Shown here: in pieces, positions 35,052 to 43,641 of the stretch | Layout of the letters: the number at the start of each line of letters is the position of its first letter | Position numbering within the stretch: position 1 is the stretch's first letter | Source: CAVZVZ01 sp963778895 | GTDB lineage: Bacteria; Actinomycetota; Acidimicrobiia; Acidimicrobiales; Acidimicrobilacustridaceae | Length of the DNA: 64,000 nucleotides | NCBI GenBank assembly: GCA_963778895.1 | Contig: CAVZVZ010000001.1 | Location: forward strand, 124,001-188,000 | Direction of reading: 5' to 3' | The notes under the pieces: model-generated | The model's database searches: none | What the model was told of the DNA's origin: nothing | The model's input: the letters and a program-made list of their open reading frames with translations, nothing else | Translations under genes and position numbers: made by a program

Positions 35052-36597
35052 TTAGCGGTTGACGGGATGGTCGTCGCCGTACGCGTCGCGCGGGATCACC
35101 GGCGCGTCGCGGCCCGTGCCGCGTGCGCCCTGCGTCGGGCTGTCCTCGCGTGTCGGACTCCTCGTGGTACTCCTCCTCGACGTTCACGCTCCACACGTCG
35201 TGGTGCGAGCCCGTCGCGATGTTCTCGGCCGTGAGCATCGCCGTGTACATCGAGTGGTCCTGGTTGTTGTAGCGGTGCATGCCGTTGCGTCCGACGGGGT
35301 GCACGTTCGGGCGCGCAGTCCTCGAGCCACTCGACGATGCGGGCCACGTTGGCCTTGTAGTCGCTCGTCGTAGAACGGGTACGCCTTCGGCATGCCGCAC
35401 GACGTAGCCGGCCTCGACCTTCGCCGGGTCGACGAGGCCGAGGATGCCGAGCTCGCGCTTGCCCTGCTCGATGAGCTCCTCGTCGGGCTTGTTCCAGGTC
35501 TCGTCGCCCTCGAACACGAAGAACTCGAGGCCGAGGCAGGTGCGGCCTTCCTTCACCAGGTACGGCGACCACGAACCGAAGTTCTGGATGCGACCGACCT
35601 TCACCTCCGTGCGAGTGCACGTAGATCCAGTTGTCCGGGAAGCTGTACTCCTCGGGCACGACGAGCGCGACGGTGAGGAAGTCGCGGTAGCGCAGGTCGT
35701 CGGCGGCGTGCACGGCGGTGTCGGCGGCGGGCGGTTCCATCGCCTGGAGCAGCTGCGAGATCGGCATCGACGAGATGACGTGGTCGCACGGGTACTCGGT
35801 GCGGGCACCGTCGGCGACTCGGCGGTGACCGACACGGCGCGGTCGTCCTCGTGGTGGATGCCGACGACGCGGCGTGTTCATGATCACCTTGCAGCCCTTG
35901 GCCTCGACGAGGTCGCGGCAGCGCTCCCACATCATGCCGGGGCCGTACTTCGGGTACTGGAACTCCTCGATCAGCGAGGTGATGTCCTTCTGGTTGCGCT
36001 TGGGCAGCAGCGCGTTGATGACCGCGTTGAAGAACGAGAGGTTCTTGATGCGTTGGGCGGCGAAGTCGGCCGGCAGCTTGTTGACCGGGACGCCCCACAG
36101 CTTCTCGTTGTAGGTCTTGAAGAAGTGCGGTAGAGGCGCCAACCGAAGCGCGCCGACGATCCAACCCTCGAGCGTGGTCTGGTCCTTCGGCGGGTGGATG
36201 CGCACCCACACGTACGACATCACGCAGAGGAACGCCTCCCAGATGCCGAGGTTCTTGCAGCACGTTCGAGGCCTTCAGCGGGTAGTCGTAGTACTTGCCC
36301 TCGTAGAAGATGCGGCTCATGCGGGGCCGCATCATGAAGTCCTCGTCGGGCAGGATCTCGTGCCAGAAGGTCCTCGACCTCCTTCACCTTGGTGAAGAAG
36401 CGGTGACCGCCGATGTCGAAGCGCCAACCGTCGCGCTCGACGGTGCGGCTGATGCCGCCGACGATCGAGTCCGACTCGAGGATCGTCGAGGTGATCCCGT
36501 AGCGGGTGACCAGCTCGTAGGCCGCGGTCAGGCCGGCCGGTCCGGCGCCGATGATGACGACGTTGGGGAACGAATCGGGGTTCGAGCTTTCAGACAC
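35052..36597 (-). CDS. UDP-galactopyranose-mutase-like flavoprotein (several frame breaks)
   Basis: This FAD-dependent protein of about 515 residues begins VVIIGAGPAGLTAAYELVTRYG, then IVGGISRTVERDGWRFDIGGHRFFTK, characteristic of the UGM/protoporphyrinogen-oxidase-like superfamily. LWGVPVNKLPADFAAQRIKNLSF and NRNGMHRYNNQDHSMYTAM-type segments resemble UDP-galactopyranose mutase relatives, with Arg and Tyr residues where substrate binds. In an arabinan-like pathway, production of a furanose donor is a natural role, but this is inference. Breaks occur near 35150, 35300, 35380, 35610, 35840, 36255 and 36370. The restored C-terminus PVIPRDAYGDDHPVNR ends at TAA 35052-35054. Confidence 0.78.
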
Positions 36598-36663
36598 GGA
36601 GGAGGGTGCTTTCCGGGTGGGGAACCCGAGCAGTGTAGTGAAGGGTCCCTCGCCAACTGCACA

Positions 36664-37917
36664 TCACGCGCGGCGGACGCGAGCGACGATCCACTGCCCG
36701 CCGGCCACCACAGCGACGGCCGCCAGGATGAGGATCCCGGGCTCGGCGATGATGCGGAAGCGCTGGTTGCCGTAGCTGATCGCCGAGGTCAGCACCACGA
36801 CCGCGACGGGCGCCACGAGCGGCCACCACGGCCGCCGGGCTCGCCCGAGAATCACCGCTCCGATCACGGAGAGTGGTAGGAGCACCAGGAACATGCGGTG
36901 TCCCGCCACCTGCCAGTGCACGTTGCGGCCTTCGAAGGACTCCCAGTCCATCTGCTCCTTCGGCTCCCACAGTCCGAAGGTGCGGAGCACTCGGATGCTC
37001 GCGACCGCCGGCACCTGACTGGCGTGGTCGGACGCGTACTGGAGGCCGACGTGGCGGAACCGATCGGCGATCTCGGGTTCGTCGAGTCCGGCCACATCGA
37101 TGTCGGTGACACATTCGAACCGCCAGATGCCTTCGTACTGGCCGTTGTACGAGCGATCGCAGTTCGCGCCGGCGATGAGCGTGCCGCTGTTGTTCGAGAT
37201 GGGTATGAACCGGTCGAAGGTCAATGCGTTGCGGGCGATCCAGGGCGTGATCACCACGAGGGTCGCCAACACGGTGAACCCGAGTGCCACCCCGCGCGCT
37301 CGCCAGGTCGAGCCGCCCCGGCGAAGCGCTTCAGGCAACAGCACGAACGGGACCAGCAGCAGACCTTCGGTGCGCGTCAGCGCCGCGAGGCCCGCGAGCG
37401 CGCCGGTGATCACCCAATTGAGCCGGCTCGGCTGGTCGATCGTGCGATAGATGCTGAACAGGAAGGCGGCGACGAGCATGGCGTAGAGGCTCTCCGCCAT
37501 CAGCGCCGCGTCGACCTGGAAGAGCATCGGGTACACCGCGGCCAGCCCGGCCGCGACCAGCCCTACGGTCGGTCCCCGGACGCGCCGGCCCGCCAGCCCG
37601 ATGAACAGAACCGTGGCGGTCCCGACGAACGCGGTGAACACTTTCTGGGCGTTGACCGAGTCGCCCCCGGCCACGTCGACCACGGCCAGGGTGGCGGGGA
37701 AGAGCGGGGGGAACTCGGCCGTCGGTGTGCCCGCCAGGTCACCTTGGGTGCGGACGTAGCCGTCGCCATCGGCCAGCCGGGCGGCCAGCAGGTGATAGGT
37801 CTGCGCATCTCCGGCGAGAACGATGTCGTCGGCAACGGTGAAGGTGTAGACGAGGCGCACGACGAGCGCGAGAAGCGCCACGGCCAGGAGAAGTCCGGCG
37901 AACCAACGAGTCTGCAC
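36664..37917 (-). CDS. GT39/ArnT-like integral membrane glycosyltransferase
   Basis: This GT-C protein has about eleven helices. The first loop has VADDIVLAGDAQTYHLLAARLADG with the catalytic-type Asp, and FPPLFPATLAVV and DAALMAESLYAM are typical of polyprenyl-phosphate sugar transferases. The frame is intact. GTG 37917 is chosen because the first membrane helix starts four residues later and a divergent gene begins 80 bp away. It probably uses a lipid-linked sugar supplied by the DPM1-like enzyme. Confidence 0.8.
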   Translation of the reverse strand: MQTRWFAGLLLAVALLALVVRLVYTFTVADDIVLAGDAQTYHLLAARLADGDGYVRTQGDLAGTPTAEFPPLFPATLAVVDVAGGDSVNAQKVFTAFVGTATVLFIGLAGRRVRGPTVGLVAAGLAAVYPMLFQVDAALMAESLYAMLVAAFLFSIYRTIDQPSRLNWVITGALAGLAALTRTEGLLLVPFVLLPEALRRGGSTWRARGVALGFTVLATLVVITPWIARNALTFDRFIPISNNSGTLIAGANCDRSYNGQYEGIWRFECVTDIDVAGLDEPEIADRFRHVGLQYASDHASQVPAVASIRVLRTFGLWEPKEQMDWESFEGRNVHWQVAGHRMFLVLLPLSVIGAVILGRARRPWWPLVAPVAVVVLTSAISYGNQRFRIIAEPGILILAAVAVVAGGQWIVARVRRA

Positions 37918-37996
37918 TCGCGGCGGAGCGTAGTGCCCGGAGCTGGGTCGGCCGATGCTCCAGCGGTCCGGTGTCCCGGCAGTACGATCCCTCGCC

Positions 37997-39624
37997 GTGA
38001 GCTTGGCCCAACAGTCCAGTCGTTCGGCCGCGCCCGGCGATCCTTCGACCACTGCGCCTGGTAGCGACGACGGCAACGACGACTCGGGCCTCGACCGGGC
38101 CCCACTGACGATCGAGCTCATCCTCGTCACCGTCGGGGCCGTGGCGCTCGGTCTCGTGGTGCGCTTCGTCGCCCGCACACCGCTGTGGCTCGACGAGGCG
38201 CTCAGCGTGAACATCGCCAAGCTTCCGCTCGGCCAGATCACCGACGCGTTGCGCCACGACGGGCACCCACCGCTCTACTACTTCATGCTGCACGGCTGGA
38301 TGGACGTCTTCGGTTCGGGCGACATCGCGGTGCGAGCGCTGTCCGGGGTGATCTCGGTGCTGACGCTGCCACTCGCGTGGTGGGCCGCGCGACGGCGAGG
38401 CGGCCGAGTTCTGGCCGCGATCACGGTCGCGCTGGTCGCGTTGGCGCCGTTCGCGCTGCGATACGCGACCGAGACACGCATGTACGCGCTGGTGATGGCG
38501 CTCGTCTTCGTCGGCTACCTGCTGCTCGACGATGTCGTCCGCCGTGGGCGTCGCGGCGTCCTGCGGCTCGCGGGCATCACGATCACGACCGTCGCGTTGC
38601 TCTACACGCACTACTGGGCGATCTGGCTACTCGGCGCGGTGTTCCTCGTGCTGGCGTGGCGGGCATTCCGCGCCGGTGACGAGACCGTGCGCCGCGGGTC
38701 GCGCCTGCGCGCTGATCGCTGTGGTGATCGGCGGCGTGCTCTTCGTGCCCTGGCTCCCGGTCATGCTCTACCAGTCGGCCCACACGGGCACCCCGTGGGC
38801 CGGCCCGCAGCGACCGACGAGCATCATCGCCACCACCCTCGGCGACTTCGGCGGCGGTGGCTTCCGCGACGCCGACTTCATCGGCACCTTGCTCGCCATG
38901 CTCTTCGCACTCGGGTTGTTCGGTCGCGGCCTGTCCCGCGACCGGATCGAGCTCGATCTGCGCACCGAGCCGCAGTTCCGTTACGAGGCCACGGTGCTGG
39001 CCCTCACGCTCGTGATCGGGGCCGCAGCCGCCTACGCCGCGTCGAGCGCGTACGCCTCGCGATACGCCGCGGTCTTCTTCCCGTTCTTCATCCTGATCGT
39101 CGCCGGTGGCGTCAGCCGGTTCCTCGGCCGCTGGGTGCGCTTCGGGGTGCTGTGCGTGATGCTCGGCCTCTCGTTGCTGGGGGCATACCACGGCGCTACT
39201 GCGCCGCGTAGCCAAGCGCGGCAGATCGCGACGAGCGTCGCCGAGCACGCCCAGCCCGGGGATCTCGTCGTGTACTGCCCCGACCAGCTGGGTCCGGCCG
39301 GGTCTCGTGTCATGCCCGCCAACCTCGACCAAGTCGTCTTCCCGAACTTCGCGCCGCCCGAACGAGTCGATTGGGTCGACTACATCGACCGCAACGAGCA
39401 GGCCGACGCGACCGCGTTCGCCGCCGAGGCCGCGGCGCGGGCCGGCGCCGGCCGAGGCGTGTTCCTGGTGTGGAACGGTGAGTACCGAGGTGTGCAGGGC
39501 CAGTGCGAAGCAGTCCTCGACGGGCTTTCTGCGGCCCGGGGCGGGGGACAGGTGCTGGTGCCCGACGGCGGGCGGGAGCTACTTCGAACACGCGCAGCTG
39601 GTGTGGTTCCCAGCCCAGACGTGA
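37997..39624 (+). CDS. GT39-type membrane glycosyltransferase (two frame breaks)
   Basis: This GT-C enzyme shows the canonical first loop FVARTPLWLDEALSVNIAKLPLGQITDALRHDGHPPLYYFMLHGW with the acidic DE pair and HPPLYY. RYATETRMYALVMAL and LLYTHYWAIWLL follow. A C-terminal soluble domain holds QIATSVAEHAQPGDLVVYCPDQLG. It belongs to the mannosyltransferase-like group. Breaks lie near 38705 and 39575; corrected, it ends SYFEHAQLVWFPAQT. GTG 37997 faces the divergent GT39 gene. Its TGA overlaps the next GTG (GTGA). Confidence 0.85.
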
Positions 39625-40735
39625 GCCGCGCCCGACGCGTCGGCGACGACATCCTCGCCGTTCTGCCGGCGTGGATCGTCGCTCGGGTGCTGGTGGCGGC
39701 GGCCTACGTGGTCGCCATCGTCATCGCCGATCGGCTGACGCCGGGCGCGCGTCCGCATCAGATCAGCGAGGGTCTCATCGCGTGGGACGGCACGTGGTAC
39801 CGCGACATCGCGACCGGCGGCTACGCGCAGACCGGCCTCGCGGGGCTGCGGTTCTTCCCGCTGCTGCCGCTGCTCGGCCGAGCTGCTCGGATTGGGGATC
39901 GCGTCCGCGGTGGCGCCCGCGTTGGTGGTGATCGCCAACGTGTCGTCGCTGGCGCTGCTCGTGTTCGTGCGGCGGTTGGTGCTGTTCGAAGGCAAAGGCC
40001 ACGCCGCCGCGCATGCGATCGGTGTGGCTGATGGCGCTGTTCCCGTCGGCCTTCGTGCTGGTGTGGGGCTACGCCGAGGCGCTGATGCTGGCGGCGGTGG
40101 TCGGTGGTTTCTGGGCGGCGCGCAAACACGCCTGGGCGCTGGCCGCGCTGGCAGGTGTCGTGGCCGCCGCGAGCCGACCGCTCGGTGTGCTCTTCGCGTT
40201 GCCGGTGGCGATCGAGCTGGCACGGGTCTGGATGCGGTCGCGACCCGTCGACCGGCTGGTCGGCGCGGTCGCGGTCGCGGCGCCGATCGTCACCGCCGGC
40301 GCGTACCTGTGGTGGGTGCGGGCGGAGTACGGCGACGCGCTCCTGCCGTTCCGCGTGCAGGACGACCTGCGGGGCACGACGATCAATCCCGTTCAGCCGG
40401 GTGTGGGAAGGCCTCGGTCAGGTCTTCGGGCCCGAACGGCTGGGCGACGGACTGCACATTCCGTTCGCCGTCGCTGTTCGTGGTGCTGCTCGTGCTGACG
40501 TTCCGCTACTGGCCGGCGAGCTACGGCGTGTTCGCCACGGCGCGTGCTCGTGGCGGCGTTGAGCGCCGAGAACTTGAACAGCCTCGAGCGCTACGGGCTC
40601 AACGCGTTCCCGATCGTGTTGACGCTGGCGTTGCTGACCCGCGACGACCGGGTCGATCGCAGCGTGATGGCCGTGACCGCGGGAGGTTTCGTCGCGTTGG
40701 CGTCCCTCGCCTGGCTCGGCGCGTACGTGCCGTAA
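39621..40735 (+). CDS. PIG-V-like mannosyltransferase (several frame breaks)
   Basis: This GT-C protein of about 370 residues carries LIAWDGTWYRDIATGGYAQ, the catalytic-type WDGxWY motif of PIG-V/GPI18-like mannosyltransferases. It then has RFFPLLPLLGR, LFPSAFVLVWGYAEALMLA, ASRPLGVLFALPV and the C-terminal SAENLNSLERYGLNAFPIVL. Breaks lie near 39880, 40020, 40400, 40470 and 40545. The GTG start overlaps the previous stop by 4 nt. The two genes probably form an operon adding mannose-like residues to an envelope glycan or glycoprotein. Confidence 0.8.
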
Positions 40736-40744
40736 GCTTCAGCG

Positions 40745-40922
40745 ATGACCGAAGCAGTGCCCGCGCTGCGGAGTGACGGTGGAGTTGGAGTTCTACGGGC
40801 CGTGCCCGACGTGTCGCGACGAGCTGCGGGCCACCGTGGCGGGTGAAGCGCGCCAGATCGAGAGCGAAGCGTTCGAGCCGAAGATGAACGTCACACCGAA
40901 CGCGGTCGCGCTCAAGGATTGA
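40745..40922 (+). CDS. Small zinc-ribbon protein (one frame break)
   Basis: ATG 40745 followed by removal of one G near 40752 gives MTKQCPRCGVTVELEFYGPC, then PTCRDELRATVAGEARQI and a tail ending NAVALKD. Two CxxC pairs, CPRCG and CPTCRD, form a zinc ribbon. The role is unknown; such small ribbons often sit in RNA- or DNA-binding or regulatory proteins. Its end overlaps the convergent DNA glycosylase gene by 11 nt and its start is 9 nt after the mannosyltransferase. As written the frame runs in nonsense after six codons. Confidence 0.6.
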
Positions 40923-41817
40923 GCTGACGCAACCGCGCCCTCGGTGCTCGGCGAGGCGGGTGCGAACCACCGAGCAGGAGCAGCCGCAACGCTCGGGCGC
41001 GCTGGCCGCGGTAGGGCTCGAGTAGCTCGAGCATCTCGGTGTCGCTGCCGCGGCGGCGGCCGGTGAGCGTGTAGCTGACGATGTGCGGGAAGTGGTAGTC
41101 GCCCGTGACCACCGCGTCTCGATCGCCGAGGCTGTGCCACGTCACCGTGCCCGAGGTCCACGGGCCGACACCGGGGAAGTGCTCGAGCACGCGCCGGGCC
41201 TCGGCCGGGGACTCGCTGGCCAGCGCGCGCAGCTTCGGGGCGCGGGCGCACAATCGGCGAATGGTGTCCGCTCGGCGGCGCTCGACGCCGAGCGGGTGCC
41301 ACGCCGCGTAGCCCAGCTCGGCGAGCAGGTCGGGATGGGGTGCGAGGCGAACACCATCGGGACCCGGGGCCTCCTCGCCGTGACGCCACACCAGCGCGGC
41401 CCAGCTGCGGTGGGCCTCCTCGCTCGTGACCTTCTGCTCGAGCACGGTGGCCACGAGCGTCTCGACCAGTGCACCGCCGCAGCCGATGCGGGCGCCCCGA
41501 TACCGCCGGTGGGCTCGCCGGACGACCTCGTGATGGGCCACGAATCCGGCGTCGTCGTCGTCGAAGCCGAGCATCGCGGCGGCGTCGCGCAGGGCCGGGG
41601 TCGTCCCCGGCCCCCACGCCGTGACCGAGATGTCCCCGGCGCGGGGCTCGAAACGAAGCGTGGCCGGACCCTCGCTGGTGCGCACGGCGCGGGTCACCAC
41701 GTGACCGTTGATGCGGCATGTCGGATCACGCGGCCCGCAGCGGTAGGGCCCGAGCGTCAATCGGAGGTCGACGGGGAAGGGCGGTTCGAGGACCACGCGC
41801 TCTCCGCTGTCGATCAT
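40912..41817 (-). CDS. HhH-GPD DNA glycosylase, 3-methyladenine type
   Basis: This 301-residue base-excision repair enzyme is AlkA-like. The helix-hairpin-helix is LEHFPGVGPWTSGTVTWHSL, and the following VTGDYHFPH contains the catalytic Asp region. GALVETLVATVLEQKVTSEEAHRSW is the preceding helix typical of this group. The N-terminal 100 residues form a beta domain with YRCGPRDPTCRING. ATG 41817 is preferred; the frame remains open to 41859. It would remove alkylated purines. A 92-bp palindrome lies just upstream. Confidence 0.82.
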   Translation of the reverse strand: MIDSGERVVLEPPFPVDLRLTLGPYRCGPRDPTCRINGHVVTRAVRTSEGPATLRFEPRAGDISVTAWGPGTTPALRDAAAMLGFDDDDAGFVAHHEVVRRAHRRYRGARIGCGGALVETLVATVLEQKVTSEEAHRSWAALVWRHGEEAPGPDGVRLAPHPDLLAELGYAAWHPLGVERRRADTIRRLCARAPKLRALASESPAEARRVLEHFPGVGPWTSGTVTWHSLGDRDAVVTGDYHFPHIVSYTLTGRRRGSDTEMLELLEPYRGQRARALRLLLLGGSHPPRRAPRARLRQLNP

Positions 41818-42425
41818 CGACCGATCCTCGCGTACCTCAGCTCGCCGCGCGTACTGCACTTGTCACAACTTGTCACTGAGGCGTCGATTCGGTACCGATT
41901 CGGTGCCTGCGTGACAACGTGTGACAGTCGTAGTACGCGTTCGCGCGTCAGGACGGCGGGGAGCTCCTCGATGGTGATGCTCTTCATCACGTCGCCGCGC
42001 TGCACGCCGAGCACCACGTCCATGCCCTCGGTCACGTGACCGAACAAGTTGTACTGCTTGGGCAGCCGCCCACTCAGATCCTCGAGGCACACGAAGAACT
42101 GCGAGCCGTTCGTGTCGGGGCCGGCGTTCGCCATCGCCACCGCACCCTGCGTGTAGTCGCCCTGCACCGGCTCGTCGGCGAACTTGTAGCCCGGACCGCC
42201 GCGCCCCGAACCTTCGGGACACCCACCTTGGATGACGAAGCCCGGCTCGACTCGATGGAACGTCAGCCCGTCGTAGTACCCGTCGCGCGCCAACACCACG
42301 AAGTTGTTCACGCTGCGCGGCGCCAGGCGCGGGTCGAGATCCATCACGATGTTGCCGCGATCGGTCGCGATCGTCACTCGGTACACGGTCGTTTCGTCGA
42401 TCTGCATGTCGGGAGCTTGAGCCAT
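41814..42425 (-). CDS. Cyclophilin-type peptidyl-prolyl cis-trans isomerase
   Basis: This cytosolic cyclophilin catalyses proline isomerisation. It shows IATDRGNIVMDLDPRLAPRSVNNFVVLARDGYYDGLTFHRVEPGFVIQGG, PGYKFADEP, GAVAMANAGPDTNGSQFFV and LFGHVTEGMDVV. As read, the C-terminus continues about 45 residues past the usual IEE end through a palindromic element. If one C in the CCCC near 41962 is extra, the protein ends ITIEELPPS at the TGA 41948-41950, giving 158 residues, which fits the family better. ATG 42425 has a normal context, and the AlkA-like gene on the other side is divergent. Confidence 0.9.
   Translation of the reverse strand: MAQAPDMQIDETTVYRVTIATDRGNIVMDLDPRLAPRSVNNFVVLARDGYYDGLTFHRVEPGFVIQGGCPEGSGRGGPGYKFADEPVQGDYTQGAVAMANAGPDTNGSQFFVCLEDLSGRLPKQYNLFGHVTEGMDVVLGVQRGDVMKSITIEELPAVLTRERVLRLSHVVTQAPNRYRIDASVTSCDKCSTRGELRYARIGR
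41848..41939. repeat. 92-bp imperfect palindrome with four phased TGTCAC boxes
   Basis: The element is centred on CGGTACCG at 41890-41897, with 35 of 46 arm positions pairing and outer ends CGCGTACT/AGTACGCG. CTTGTCAC occurs at 41859 and 41869, and GTGACA at 41911 and 41921. Each pair is 10 bp apart, one helical turn. It lies between the PPIase and glycosylase genes and could be an operator, a terminator or a small mobile palindrome. Confidence 0.7.
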
Positions 42426-42464
42426 GCAGGCATCCTGCCACGCCGCACCCCCTAGCCTGCAGCC

Positions 42465-43097
42465 ATGGCCCCGCGGAAACACGCCGACGCGACCGACGCG
42501 CTGGTCGCTCGCGACGACGTCCTCGCCGCGCTCGTGGCCGAGCACGGCCCGATCCGCCTGTCCGCCAAGGTGCCCGTCGCCCGCCGTTACGAGTCGCTGG
42601 CCCAGTCCATCGCCTACCAGCAGCTCGCCGGCAAGGCCGCGGCCTCCATCTGGGGGCGCGTGCGCGCGCTGAGCGACGACGGGTTCACGCCCCAGGCGGT
42701 GCTCGACCTGCCACCGGCCTCGCTACGCGGCGCGGGACTGTCGCAGGCCAAGGCCGACGCGGTGCGCGATCTCGCACGGCTCGTGGTGGCCGGCGACATC
42801 CGCCTCGACGAGGTCGGCCGCATGCCCGATGACGAGGTCGTCGCCATGCTCACCCAGGCCCGCGGCGTCGGCCCGTGGACCGCGCACATGTTCTTGATGT
42901 TCGACCTGCACCGTCTCGACGTGTGGCCCACCGGCGACTACGGCGTACGCGTCGGCTACGGCCGCGCCTACGGCCTCGACGAGCCGCCGACACCGAAGGA
43001 GCTCGACGCGTTCGGGGAGCGGTTCCGTCCCTACCGCAGCGTGGCGGCGTGGTACTGCTGGCGCGTCGTCGACAGCCCGAGCCCCGACCACAGCTGA
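42465..43097 (+). CDS. HhH-GPD DNA-3-methyladenine glycosylase (AlkA-like)
   Basis: This intact 210-residue base-excision glycosylase has RRYESLAQSIAYQQLAGKAAASIWGRV, the helix-hairpin-helix MLTQARGVGPWTAHMFLMF and PTGDYGVRVGYGRAYGL with the catalytic Asp. It matches the short AlkA-type enzymes found in actinobacteria. It is the second HhH-GPD gene in 2 kb and is divergent from the PPIase gene by 39 bp. Its last 66 nt overlap the end of the convergent TetR gene. Confidence 0.88.
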   Translation: MAPRKHADATDALVARDDVLAALVAEHGPIRLSAKVPVARRYESLAQSIAYQQLAGKAAASIWGRVRALSDDGFTPQAVLDLPPASLRGAGLSQAKADAVRDLARLVVAGDIRLDEVGRMPDDEVVAMLTQARGVGPWTAHMFLMFDLHRLDVWPTGDYGVRVGYGRAYGLDEPPTPKELDAFGERFRPYRSVAAWYCWRVVDSPSPDHS

Positions 43098-43637
43098 GCG
43101 TGGATCAGGTCCGCAGCGCGTTCGACGTCGAGATCGCTCTCTTCCAACCACTCGACCGTGGCCGCCTCCAAGAATCCGAGGATGCCCGCGACCGAGCACG
43201 CGCGCTTCGGGGGAGTCACCCCAACTCGAGCTGATCCGTTCCAGGTGCGCCCGTCGCGCCCGGCGCATCAACGGGTGTTCCGTGGCGTCGGCCGTACCGA
43301 GCAGCTTCCATGCGCTCGGATTGTCGGTCGCGAACCGTAGGTACACCTCGACGACCGCGCGCAGACGTCGGTCGGGGGGCAGGTCCGGGGCCCGAAGCGG
43401 AACGTCGAGCGCCGCGACCAACCGATCGAGATTGCGGACGTACACCGCGGCCAGAAGCCCGGCCTTGTCCCCGAAGTAGTTGTAGACGAGGCCGCGCGAC
43501 ACGCCGGCGGCCTCGCCGATCTGTTCGAAGGTGATCTCGCCGACGTCGCGCTCGGCCAGCACGAGCTCGGTCGCGTCGAGGATCTGCTCGCGTCGAACCT
43601 CGGGATCGAGCCGGGTACGAGCGCGCGGGACCGGCAT
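43031..43637 (-). CDS. TetR-family transcriptional regulator (one frame break)
   Basis: RREQILDATELVLAERDVGEITFEQIGEAAGVSRGLVYNYFGDKAGLLAAVYVRNLDRL is a clear TetR DNA-binding domain. The ligand domain runs through PSAWKLLGTADATEHPLMRRARRAHLERISSSWG. A break near 43210 is followed by ACSVAGILGFLEAATVEWLEESDLDVERAADLIHAQLW in the restored frame, ending at 43031. It starts 4 nt after the dppF stop, so it is the last gene of the transporter operon and a candidate local regulator. Uncorrected, translation would run far into the antisense of the glycosylase gene. Confidence 0.82.
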
Positions 43638-43641
43638 GATG

